64,000 nt of DNA from a bacterium (lineage in GTDB: Bacteria; JAGOBX01): assembly GCA_029551925.1 (NCBI GenBank), contig JAKPEO010000131.1, forward strand, positions 35,069 to 99,068. Direction: 5' to 3'. This document shows, in pieces, positions 27,002-35,440 of the stretch (its first letter is position 1; the number at the start of each line of letters is the position of its first letter). A model generated the notes under the pieces. It was given only the letters and a program-made list of their open reading frames with translations. It was not told the DNA's origin and searched no databases. Made by a program: the position numbers and the translations under genes.

Positions 27002-28480
27002 GTGGTTATTAACGATATTTTAACTATATACAATCATAAATTTTTTTATACTTTTCTTTCAATCCTCAATATTATTTTTCTGATAATTGTAATCTATAAA
27101 ATATTAACTTCCCGCCGTGATCCGGTTGGCGCTGTTGTTTGGTTGTTTATTGTTATATTTATTCCTGTAGTTGGAATATTATTGTATTTTTTGTTTGGCT
27201 GGACAAGGTTCCATACAAAAATAAAAAAACTCGCTAAAAAAAGCGGGCATATTCAGCAATTGCGCATTGCTCATTTAAGAGAAACAGATAAAATCAAAGC
27301 TGCGGAAATTATTGAAACTTACAAAAAATCTGTTAAATCTAATACTTTGCTTTTAAACGCTTTTGAAGAACAGCATCCGCCGTCTTACGGCAATAGAATA
27401 GAAATGTTAATTTCAGGAAACGAAGCGTATCCTGAAATGCTTGAGGCGATTGATAGCGCTGAAAAAAATATATGCCTGCAATCTTATATATTTACTGATG
27501 ATAATATCGGTTATGAATTTGCCGAGCGATTAATAAAAAAATCTGAGAGTGGCATCGCTGTCAGAGTTATATACGATCCTATCGGCTCAATTAAAACCAA
27601 AAAGCGATTTTGGAAAATGTTAAGCAAACACGGAATAAAAGTAGAGTCGTTCGGTTCGTTAAATTTTTTAAAGCGCAAATTAAGATTGAATTTTAGAAAT
27701 CACCGCAAAAATTTAATAGTAGATGGCAAAATTGTATTTTGCGGCGGCTTGAATATTTACGATGATAATTACTCTAAATATTGTCAAAATTCCGAATGTT
27801 TTATTCGCGATTATCATTTCAAAATACAAGGCCGCGGCGCAGGTTATTTTCAAGCTGTATTTGCTAGCGATTGGTTTTTTTTAACTGGCGAAAATATTAA
27901 TGGCTTAGATTATTTTCCAGCGCTGCATAATGAGACCGGCGATTCGATAATTAGAGTGATTGACAGCAATCCGATAACTAATTATAAAGTTTATTCATTG
28001 ACATTATTAGGCGCTATTATGCACGCTGAAAAAAATATAAAAATTATTACTCCCTATTTTTATCCTGAACCGGAAATATTATTAGCGCTCAAATATGCGG
28101 GGTTATCAGGCGTAGAGGTAGAGATTATTTTACCGGAAAAAAACGAGCATAAAATAATTGAATACGCTTCACAAAGTTTGTATAAAGAATTATTAGAATG
28201 CAATATAAATATTTATCATCGCAAATTGCCGTTTATACATTCAAAAGCGATGATTATCGATGATACTTGGGCTATTTTAGGTTCGGCGAATTTTGATTAC
28301 ATTTCAATGCGTTTAAATTTTGAATTATGTTTTGAAGCGATTGGAAAAGATATTATTGATAGATTAAATAAAATTTTTGAATATGAAAAATCTCAATCTG
28401 AAAAAGTTTTTGAGTTTGACCACAATCCGCTCAAAGTTTTACGCAATAATTTTTGTTCGCTTTTTGCGCCGGTTTTATAA
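27002..28480 (+). CDS. cls: Cardiolipin synthase (phospholipase D family)
   Basis: A 492-residue membrane enzyme. Two N-terminal membrane segments (about 14-32 and 42-65, with SRRDPVGAVVW between) are followed by two phospholipase-D domains with HxKxxxxD motifs: HRKNLIVD and HSKAMIID. Each is followed by the usual GG or GSAN segment (FCGGLN, LGSANFD). It joins phosphatidylglycerol units to make cardiolipin at the inner membrane. The GTG start has no ribosome binding site and lies directly after a promoter. No alternative in-frame ATG lies near the N-terminus. Confidence 0.93.
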   Translation: MVINDILTIYNHKFFYTFLSILNIIFLIIVIYKILTSRRDPVGAVVWLFIVIFIPVVGILLYFLFGWTRFHTKIKKLAKKSGHIQQLRIAHLRETDKIKAAEIIETYKKSVKSNTLLLNAFEEQHPPSYGNRIEMLISGNEAYPEMLEAIDSAEKNICLQSYIFTDDNIGYEFAERLIKKSESGIAVRVIYDPIGSIKTKKRFWKMLSKHGIKVESFGSLNFLKRKLRLNFRNHRKNLIVDGKIVFCGGLNIYDDNYSKYCQNSECFIRDYHFKIQGRGAGYFQAVFASDWFFLTGENINGLDYFPALHNETGDSIIRVIDSNPITNYKVYSLTLLGAIMHAEKNIKIITPYFYPEPEILLALKYAGLSGVEVEIILPEKNEHKIIEYASQSLYKELLECNINIYHRKLPFIHSKAMIIDDTWAILGSANFDYISMRLNFELCFEAIGKDIIDRLNKIFEYEKSQSEKVFEFDHNPLKVLRNNFCSLFAPVL

Positions 28481-28548
28481 AAAAATATAGAATAAATTAA
28501 TTTTAAACTCGTCAAATAAAAAAAATGATTTTCAAGGAGAATTATTGA

Positions 28549-29901
28549 ATGATCAGCAAGAAAAAAATTTTTGTGTTTATTTTGATTATTTGCATTGGCG
28601 TCGCCGCGTATTATTTTTTTAATAGAAAAAAAGAAGAAAAGTTGAATATTACAAAAGAAAAAATAGTAGAATTGAAGCGCGGCGATATTTTTGTTTATGT
28701 TAATGCAACAGGAATAATAGAGCCGAATTTCATAGTTGAGATAAAATCCAAAGCCAGCGGCGAGATAATAAAAATGCCGTTTGATGTGGGCGATAGAGTA
28801 AAAAAAGGCGAGTTGTTGATTGAATTAGATCCGACAGATGAAAATAGAAATGTGATGCGCGCGGAAGCTGATTTAAAACGCGCGGAAGCGGATTTGCAGA
28901 TAGCCAAAAGTAATTTGGTAATGGAACAAAATTCTTATAAAAATTCGATATTGACTATAACAGCGAATTTAGAATCAGCCAAAATTTCGTATGACGATGC
29001 TGAAAGAAAATTTCAAAGAAATCAAGAATTATATGCGCAAAAACTTATATCAAAAGAAGCGTTTGAAAATTCGCAAAAGGAATTGGTGGTTTTGAAAGCA
29101 CGTTATGATCAAGCGTTAGCGGACAGCGCTACAATTCCTGCGAAATTTGAAAAAATAAAAATTTATGAGAATAATATCAAAGCTGCGGAAGTAAGCGTTT
29201 TAAAAGCGCGATTAGCATTAGAAGAAGCGCGAAAGCGAATGAATGAAACTAAAATATTTTCTCCGATTGACGGAATAATACTTTCGCGAAATGTTTCATT
29301 TGGACAAATAATAGCATCAGCCACTTCCAATGTCGGCGGCGGGACATTGTTATTCACAATAGCGGACACCTCAAAAATGTATGCGATTGCCGATGTTGAC
29401 GAAAGCGATATTGGCAAAATATCGATAGGGCAAAGCGTAGAATTGACTGTTGACACTTATCGCAATAAAAAATTTAGCGGAGTGATTGAAAGAATAAAAC
29501 CTGAAGGAAAAACCGAAAGCAATATTACAATATTCAAAACCCGAATTAATATTAATGATGCTGATAAAAATTTATTATTGACTGGAATGACTGCTAATAT
29601 TCAAATTGAGACGGCGCGCGCGGAGAATGTATTGATTGCGCCATTTAGCGCTGTGCAGACGCGTAAAGGCAGGCATTTTGTTTTAGCGGTAAGCAATGAC
29701 GAAAACGATACGAGACCGAGAAGAATAGCGGTTGAACCGGGCGTGACAGACGGAGAGAATATAGAGATAACTTCAGATGAATTAAAAGAAGGAGATAAAA
29801 TTATTGCCGCTGATTTTTCAGCGCGGCGCAGGATAAATCAATCGCAAGCTGGCGATAGACCGCGCGATCCCAACAGAGAATTAAGAAGAATGATGAGATA
29901 A
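28549..29901 (+). CDS. Periplasmic adaptor (membrane fusion) subunit of an ABC exporter, MacA-like
   Basis: A 450-residue HlyD/MacA-type adaptor. An N-terminal membrane anchor (about 6-24) precedes a lipoyl half-motif (VEIKSKASGEIIKMPFDVGD), a long helical hairpin (about 105-235) and the second lipoyl half (IFSPIDGIILSRNVSFGQ). Beta-barrel and membrane-proximal domains follow, then an Arg-rich tail. AAGGAG precedes the ATG. It lies directly upstream of the ATPase and permease genes, so the three encode a tripartite-type exporter or LolCDE-like remodelling system. No TolC-like outer-membrane partner is in the window. Confidence 0.9.
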   Translation: MISKKKIFVFILIICIGVAAYYFFNRKKEEKLNITKEKIVELKRGDIFVYVNATGIIEPNFIVEIKSKASGEIIKMPFDVGDRVKKGELLIELDPTDENRNVMRAEADLKRAEADLQIAKSNLVMEQNSYKNSILTITANLESAKISYDDAERKFQRNQELYAQKLISKEAFENSQKELVVLKARYDQALADSATIPAKFEKIKIYENNIKAAEVSVLKARLALEEARKRMNETKIFSPIDGIILSRNVSFGQIIASATSNVGGGTLLFTIADTSKMYAIADVDESDIGKISIGQSVELTVDTYRNKKFSGVIERIKPEGKTESNITIFKTRININDADKNLLLTGMTANIQIETARAENVLIAPFSAVQTRKGRHFVLAVSNDENDTRPRRIAVEPGVTDGENIEITSDELKEGDKIIAADFSARRRINQSQAGDRPRDPNRELRRMMR

Positions 29902-29907
29902 AAAAAT

Positions 29908-30585
29908 ATGGAAATAGTTAAATTAGAAAATATTTGTAAAAAATATTATTTAGATGAAATTGAAATTGAAGTTTTGAAAAATATTAATCTATCTATAAAT
30001 CAAGGAGAGTTTGTTGCGATTATGGGGCCGTCCGGCAGCGGAAAAACCACATTGATGAGTATTTTAGGTTGTTTGGATAGTCCTACATCAGGGAATTATT
30101 ATTTAGAAAATCAGAATGTCAGTCATTTAACAGACAATGAACTTGCTAAAATTAGAAATAAAAAAATAGGTTTTGTATTTCAGACCTTTAATTTGTTGTC
30201 AAAATCTAACGCGTTAGAAAATGTTAAATTGCCGTTAATTTACGGAAGAGTGAAAAATAAAAATGAATTAGCTGAACAAGCATTAAATATAGTGGGTTTG
30301 AGCGATAGAAAAAAACATAAACCCGCGGAATTATCCGGCGGCCAGCGCCAGCGCGTAGCAATTGCAAGAGCAATAGTAACAACTCCGTCAATAATAATGG
30401 CTGACGAACCTACAGGAAATTTAGACAGTAAAACCGGATTAGAGATAATGAATATATTTTGCGAATTGCATAAAAAAGGTGTGACTATTATTCTTGTCAC
30501 GCACGAACAAGATATTGCGAAATACGCTAAACGCAAAATATACTTAAAAGATGGACTAATTATTTCTGATGAGCGGGTGAATTAA
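29908..30585 (+). CDS. ABC transporter ATP-binding protein (MacB/LolD type)
   Basis: A complete ABC ATPase of 225 residues: Walker A GPSGSGKTT near residue 36, Q-loop GFVFQTFNLL, signature LSGGQRQRVAIARAI, Walker B IIMADEPTGNLDSK and the switch histidine in LVTHEQDIA. The LDS/GNLD form and length are typical of the MacB/LolD/FtsE class. The permease is a separate gene, starting at the next base after the stop, whereas E. coli MacB is a fusion. The exported substrate is unknown. Confidence 0.94.
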   Translation: MEIVKLENICKKYYLDEIEIEVLKNINLSINQGEFVAIMGPSGSGKTTLMSILGCLDSPTSGNYYLENQNVSHLTDNELAKIRNKKIGFVFQTFNLLSKSNALENVKLPLIYGRVKNKNELAEQALNIVGLSDRKKHKPAELSGGQRQRVAIARAIVTTPSIIMADEPTGNLDSKTGLEIMNIFCELHKKGVTIILVTHEQDIAKYAKRKIYLKDGLIISDERVN

Positions 30586-31797
30586 ATGTTGATTGAAGAA
30601 TTATTTATGACATCAGTTCGCGGAATAATCGCAAATAAACTGCGGTCATTTTTGACAATGTTAGGAATTATTATCGGCGTAGCATCTGTAATCACAATGC
30701 TTGCGCTCGGCGAAGGTGCGAAATTAAAGGTTTCAAATTCAATTAAACAATTAGGCACAAATTTATTGTTTATTAGTCCAGGGATTTCGCGGCGTGGACC
30801 GATAAGAATGTCTAATGTGCAAACGCTTACTTTTGAGGATGCGGAAGCAATAAAATCTGAAATTCCGTATGTTGATAATATAGCGCCTGAAAACTCGCGG
30901 AATTATCAAATTAAATATTTTAATAAAAATACTAATGCGCCTGTTTACGGCACTATTCCGAGTTATGAATATGTTAGAAATTTTAAAACTATTGACGGCA
31001 GATTTATAAATGACAACGATTTGAAAACTATGAAACGCGTGTGCATAATTGGTCAGACAGTAAAAAATGAATTATTTGGCGAAGCGTTTTCGCCGATAGG
31101 TCAAGAAATAAAAATTAAAGGTATTACTTTTGAAATAATCGGATTGCTCGAAGAAAAGGGACAATCTAATTTTGGTGATAATGATAATATTATTATTGTG
31201 CCATTAACTACTTTTCAAAAAAGATTGGCTGGCGTGAGTCATATCCAGAATATTTCAGTTAAGATAATAAGCGAAAATTTAATGAGTGAAGCAGAAAAAT
31301 TAATTGAAGAATTGCTGCGCAAACGTCATAAAATTAAGCAGGGCGCAGAAAATGATTTTACTATAAGAAATCAGGCAGAATTTTTAGAAACTATGAATGA
31401 AATTACTAAAACATTTACTTATTTATTAGCGGGTGTAGCGACTGTTTCGCTTATTGTCGGCGGAATAGGAATTATGAATATTATGCTCGTATCTGTAACA
31501 GAGCGCACTCGCGAAATAGGCATTCGCAAAGCAATTGGCGCAACTAAAAAAAATATATTATTTCAATTTTTATTAGAATCAATTATTGTCAGCGTTACAG
31601 GCGGAATATTAGGAATCGCATTGGGCTACGGATTTTCTTTTCTTGCATCAAAATTAACAGAATTTGATACTTATATTACTATTGACTCAATTTTAATCTC
31701 ATTTTTGTTTTCTGTTTCTATCGGATTATTTTTCGGTATTTATCCAGCTAATAAAGCGGCAAAACTCAGTCCAATTGAAGCGTTGAGATACGAGTAG
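30586..31797 (+). CDS. MacB-type ABC transporter permease
   Basis: A 403-residue FtsX-superfamily permease. The first membrane helix (about 14-38, with LTMLGIIIGVASVITMLALGEG) is followed by a large periplasmic MacB_PCD domain (about 40-270) and three C-terminal helices. The TERTREIGIRKAIGATKKNI coupling segment and the final NKAAKLSPIEALRYE are hallmarks. It forms a dimer with two copies of the preceding ATPase to drive mechanotransmission rather than classical transmembrane transport in known members. Confidence 0.93.
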   Translation: MLIEELFMTSVRGIIANKLRSFLTMLGIIIGVASVITMLALGEGAKLKVSNSIKQLGTNLLFISPGISRRGPIRMSNVQTLTFEDAEAIKSEIPYVDNIAPENSRNYQIKYFNKNTNAPVYGTIPSYEYVRNFKTIDGRFINDNDLKTMKRVCIIGQTVKNELFGEAFSPIGQEIKIKGITFEIIGLLEEKGQSNFGDNDNIIIVPLTTFQKRLAGVSHIQNISVKIISENLMSEAEKLIEELLRKRHKIKQGAENDFTIRNQAEFLETMNEITKTFTYLLAGVATVSLIVGGIGIMNIMLVSVTERTREIGIRKAIGATKKNILFQFLLESIIVSVTGGILGIALGYGFSFLASKLTEFDTYITIDSILISFLFSVSIGLFFGIYPANKAAKLSPIEALRYE

Positions 31798-31950
31798 TTT
31801 TTTAAAGTATGTAGAGAATGCGTAGTGCCGAAAAGTCCCTATATTTTAAAACAGCAATGAAATATAATTTATATTTTTTTATACAATATTTTTTGAAATT
31901 TTTTAGTGGCGTATTTGTTATTGTAAGAAAAAATAATTTTTTTTTAATTA

Positions 31951-31978
31951 TTGATTTTTATGCGATTGATGTTATAAT
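31951..31978 (+). promoter_or_regulatory. Promoter for the PseG-like/aldolase pair
   Basis: TTGATT at 31951-31956, 16 bp, consensus TATAAT at 31973-31978. It lies in the 230-bp gap 31798-32027. The rest of that gap is A/T-rich and shows no gene or clear hairpin. Confidence 0.68.
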
Positions 31979-32027
31979 AAACCGTCGCAATTGTTGATAA
32001 TGATTTTTTAGACGTAAAATAATTAAT

Positions 32028-33032
32028 ATGATAATTTTCAGATTCAATCTCACAAAAGAATTTGCTAGCGGTCATTTATTCAGAGCAGTAAATTTGTATA
32101 ATACTATCCTCAAATATTCTGATAAAATACCAAAAGACAAAATTTTTTTTTTTATTCATACTGATGAATTTGCGCGAAAATACCGAAAATTTTTAAAAAA
32201 TAAAATATGTTTTGCCTTTAAAGATTTAAACTATGAATATAGTATGTTGGATATGATAGCGCAGACAATAACTCAAAAAAAAAAAATAATAATTTTAGAT
32301 GTTAAAGATACAAGCGAGACATATATAAATTTTTTAAAGCGCTATAATTTTAAAATCATCGGATTTGACGATACTGGACCGGGCTCGAAATTTTTAGATT
32401 TTTTGATTGACGCTAATATCCATAAAATCTCTAAAAAATCTAATCAATTATTTGGCCCGAAATATATATTATTAGCGCCGATATTTTCAGAATACAATAA
32501 GCAAGAAAAAAAAATTTCTGAAAAAATCAAAAAGGGCTTGTTATTTTTCGGTGGCGCTGATAATAATCGCATTGCTGAATTTATTATGAATAATATAGAC
32601 AAACTGAATTTTAAAGATTGTTCATTAAGAATTATTACTAATTTAGATATTAAAAGAAATCCGAATTATCCGAGAATAAGAATAATAAAAAAAATGGTTG
32701 CTCCTGAAGAAATTGCGAAATTATATTATGATTATGATTTTGCTATTATATCCGGTGGAATAAGTATATATGAATCTATGTGCTGCGGGTGTCCGTCGAT
32801 TGTGATAAATCAAAACGCAGAGCAAAACAAGAATGTATCTTATTATAATGAACAATTAATTAATATAGGAGTGTTCAACGCTGAAACAGCGGTAGAACAG
32901 TTAAATACCGCATTTGTCAAAATTTCAGATGTCGCGGAAAGAAAGAAATTATCCGATTTATCTAAAAAAACAATTGACGGATTTGGTTATATGCGTATAA
33001 TAAAAGTACTTGAAAAAATTATTGATGAGTAA
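32028..33032 (+). CDS. PseG/SpsG-like UDP-sugar hydrolase or glycosyltransferase (GT-B fold)
   Basis: A 334-residue protein. The N-terminus RFNLTKEFASGHLFRAVNL matches the PseG signature, R-x-D...GxGHxxR, with His16 and Arg19 at the catalytic position. The second half has LLFFGGADNNRI and ISGGISIYESMCCGCPSIVI, equivalent to the UDP-binding glycine loop of PseG. PseG removes UDP from a 2,4-diacetamido sugar during pseudaminic acid synthesis. No other nonulosonate gene is nearby, so the true substrate is open. The aldolase-like gene follows by five bases. Confidence 0.75.
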   Translation: MIIFRFNLTKEFASGHLFRAVNLYNTILKYSDKIPKDKIFFFIHTDEFARKYRKFLKNKICFAFKDLNYEYSMLDMIAQTITQKKKIIILDVKDTSETYINFLKRYNFKIIGFDDTGPGSKFLDFLIDANIHKISKKSNQLFGPKYILLAPIFSEYNKQEKKISEKIKKGLLFFGGADNNRIAEFIMNNIDKLNFKDCSLRIITNLDIKRNPNYPRIRIIKKMVAPEEIAKLYYDYDFAIISGGISIYESMCCGCPSIVINQNAEQNKNVSYYNEQLINIGVFNAETAVEQLNTAFVKISDVAERKKLSDLSKKTIDGFGYMRIIKVLEKIIDE

Positions 33033-33037
33033 AATTT

Positions 33038-33814
33038 ATGAATAAAATTATATGGTTAGATGAAGAAAAAAAATTGCGCGATGCGCTGCTGCGCTTGCGC
33101 TGTGAATACGGTTGCGATTCATTAAAAGTATCAACAGAAGATGCAGGTATGTCATTTCGCGAGATTCGCGAAGTGTATAGATTATTTAATGACATTATGC
33201 CGATAGTAATGAAAATCGGCGGACCGGAAGCGCGCAATGATATAATAAACGCTGTTGAAATCGGAGTATCAGGCATTGTCGGACCAATGATTGAAACAGA
33301 TTATGCATTAGAAAAATACATTGAGACATTATTAGAAGTAGCTGGCAAAACAAAATTTGAAAAATTGTCAAAGCATATTAATATAGAGACGCTGCAATCT
33401 TGCAAAAATATCGATACAATATTAAATACAGAATCAGCGAAATATCTTAATCAGATAACAGTAGGAAGAACAGATTTATCGCGGTCATTAAAAAAAAATA
33501 TAGACGATGACGAAGTAATGCAATTAACAAACGAGATAATTCAAAAATGCAAGCGCCGCAAAATCAGCACATCAGTCGGCGGCAATATAACTCCGCAAAA
33601 TGCTGAAAAAATAGCGAAGTTAATAGAACCGGACAAAATCAATACTCGCGAAGTGGGCTTTACTTTAAAAAAATGTCGGGACATTCGCAAGACAGTAGAA
33701 GAATGTCTTAAATTTGAAATGCAGTTAATTGAACATAAAATAGCGTTATTCAATTTTCAAATTAATACATTAAGCGATCGTAAAAAAAAGATATTAAAAA
33801 GATTAGATGCATAA
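33038..33814 (+). CDS. HpcH/HpaI aldolase / citrate lyase beta-family protein
   Basis: A TIM-barrel protein of 258 residues in the PEP/pyruvate-binding superfamily. The metal ligands align: Glu117 in INIETLQSC and Asp146 in VGRTDLSRSL. GIVGPMIETDYAL matches the barrel strand before it. Two HpaI active-site residues appear changed: the histidine position (in a GEH motif) reads TED near residue 34, and the substrate-binding arginine position is Lys59. Such changes resemble CitE-like members. It may cleave or join pyruvate or acetyl-CoA units to an aldehyde. Pairing with a PseG-like enzyme suggests a keto-sugar-acid route, which is inference. Confidence 0.75.
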   Translation: MNKIIWLDEEKKLRDALLRLRCEYGCDSLKVSTEDAGMSFREIREVYRLFNDIMPIVMKIGGPEARNDIINAVEIGVSGIVGPMIETDYALEKYIETLLEVAGKTKFEKLSKHINIETLQSCKNIDTILNTESAKYLNQITVGRTDLSRSLKKNIDDDEVMQLTNEIIQKCKRRKISTSVGGNITPQNAEKIAKLIEPDKINTREVGFTLKKCRDIRKTVEECLKFEMQLIEHKIALFNFQINTLSDRKKKILKRLDA

Positions 33815-33831
33815 TTTTTTTTATTCTTCAA

Positions 33832-33859
33832 TTGACAATTAAATTTTCATCAATATAAT
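33832..33859 (+). promoter_or_regulatory. Consensus sigma-70 promoter for lysS
   Basis: TTGACA at 33832-33837 and TATAAT at 33854-33859, both perfect, with a 16-bp spacer. The ribosome binding site AGGAGC is at 33881-33886. Confidence 0.85.
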
Positions 33860-33896
33860 TTTTCAAAATTTTTTTGTTATAGGAGCAAAATTTGAA

Positions 33897-35372
33897 ATGA
33901 AACGAAATCCATTAATTGAACAGCGTATTGAAAAAGTAAAAGAATTAAAAGACGCTGGCGTTAATCCATATCCTTATAAGTTTTTTAAACAATATGACAT
34001 AAAATATTTATTGGACAATTTCGAGCAATTTAATGAAACAACGCAAATATCAACTGCCGGAAGAATAATGTTTATGCGGCTGATGGGCAAAGCGACATTT
34101 ATGCATATTGCCGATGCTTCCGCTAAAATGCAAATATATTGCAGAGTCAACGAACTCGGCAAAGAGATATTCGAACAAATAAAAAAATTAGATATAGGCG
34201 ATATTATTGGAGTTACAGGAGTATTATTTAAAACTCATTCAAATGAAAAGACCATATTAGTCAATAAATTTGAATTATTGTCAAAATCTATTCGACCGCT
34301 TCCTGAAAAATTTCATGGATTAAAAGATACGGAGACTCGGTACAGACAGCGCTATGTTGATTTGATAATGAACGATAAAGTCAAAGAATTATTTTATAAT
34401 CGCAGTAAAATTATCGAAACTATCAGAAAATTTTTAAATTCAAAAAATTTTTTGGAAGTAGAAACACCGATGATGCAAACAATACCCGGCGGCGCAGCCG
34501 CAAGACCTTTTATTACTCATCATAATACATTAGATATGGATTTGTATTTACGAATAGCGCCGGAATTATATTTGAAAAGATTGTTAGTTGGCGGCTTTGA
34601 AAAGGTCTATGAAATTAATAGAAATTTCAGAAACGAAGGGATCTCAACAAAACACAATCCGGAATTTACAATGTTAGAATTATATTCCGCATATGATGAT
34701 TATTTTGATATGATGAATATTTGCGAACAGATATTTCACGAAGCAACCAAAGTAGTTAATAACAGCGACGATGTAATTTATCAAGGCAATAATATATCAT
34801 TAAAACCGCCGTTTGGAAGGCAGACATATTTCGGAGCATTAGATAAAGCGTTAAATACTGATACTCGAAAATTATCAGAAACCGAACTCAAAGAATGCTG
34901 CAAAAAAAATCATATTGAATTATCTGCAAATATGTCGCGAATAGAAATGATAAATGAATTATTTGAAAAATTAGTAGAGCCGACATTAATTCAACCGACA
35001 TTTATATATGATTATCCGATAGAATTGTCTCCTTTAACCAAAGCACACCGCAGCGATAATCGGCTTGTTGAAAGATTTGAATTATATGTGGCAGCCACAG
35101 AATTAGCAAATGCTTATTCTGAATTAAATGATCCGCTTGAACAATATAATAGATTTTTAGAGCAACAAAAAATCAAAGAACAGACTAAAACCGATGAAAT
35201 ATTTGATAAAATAGATTTTGACTTTTTGAGAGCATTAGAATACGGCATGCCGCCTGCTGGCGGATTGGGCATTGGCATTGACAGATTGGTGATGCTGCTA
35301 ACAGGCGCGGAATCAATACGCGAAGTAATTTTATTTCCGCAATTGCGCTATGAAGAATTTGACGACTTTTGA
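33897..35372 (+). CDS. lysS: Lysyl-tRNA synthetase, class II
   Basis: A class II synthetase of 491 residues. An N-terminal OB-fold anticodon-binding domain (about 50-135, with TAGRIMFMRLMGKATFMHIAD) precedes the catalytic domain. Motif 2 is FRNEGISTKHNPEFTMLE and motif 3 is GGLGIGIDRLVMLLTG near the C-terminus, followed by ESIREVILFPQLR. It charges tRNA-Lys in the cytoplasm. It has its own strong promoter. The rseP gene follows after 68 bases. Confidence 0.97.
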   Translation: MKRNPLIEQRIEKVKELKDAGVNPYPYKFFKQYDIKYLLDNFEQFNETTQISTAGRIMFMRLMGKATFMHIADASAKMQIYCRVNELGKEIFEQIKKLDIGDIIGVTGVLFKTHSNEKTILVNKFELLSKSIRPLPEKFHGLKDTETRYRQRYVDLIMNDKVKELFYNRSKIIETIRKFLNSKNFLEVETPMMQTIPGGAAARPFITHHNTLDMDLYLRIAPELYLKRLLVGGFEKVYEINRNFRNEGISTKHNPEFTMLELYSAYDDYFDMMNICEQIFHEATKVVNNSDDVIYQGNNISLKPPFGRQTYFGALDKALNTDTRKLSETELKECCKKNHIELSANMSRIEMINELFEKLVEPTLIQPTFIYDYPIELSPLTKAHRSDNRLVERFELYVAATELANAYSELNDPLEQYNRFLEQQKIKEQTKTDEIFDKIDFDFLRALEYGMPPAGGLGIGIDRLVMLLTGAESIREVILFPQLRYEEFDDF

Positions 35373-35376
35373 GCGT

Positions 35377-35405
35377 TTGAGATTTTACAAAAAAATAAAT
35401 ATAGA
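35377..35405 (+). promoter_or_regulatory. Possible promoter for rseP
   Basis: TTGAGA at 35377-35382, 17 bp, TATAGA at 35400-35405, in the 68-base gap after lysS. It is an imperfect match. Read-through from lysS is also possible. Confidence 0.42.
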
Positions 35406-35440
35406 CAATGCTAAAAATTTAATTTATTATCAACCATATT

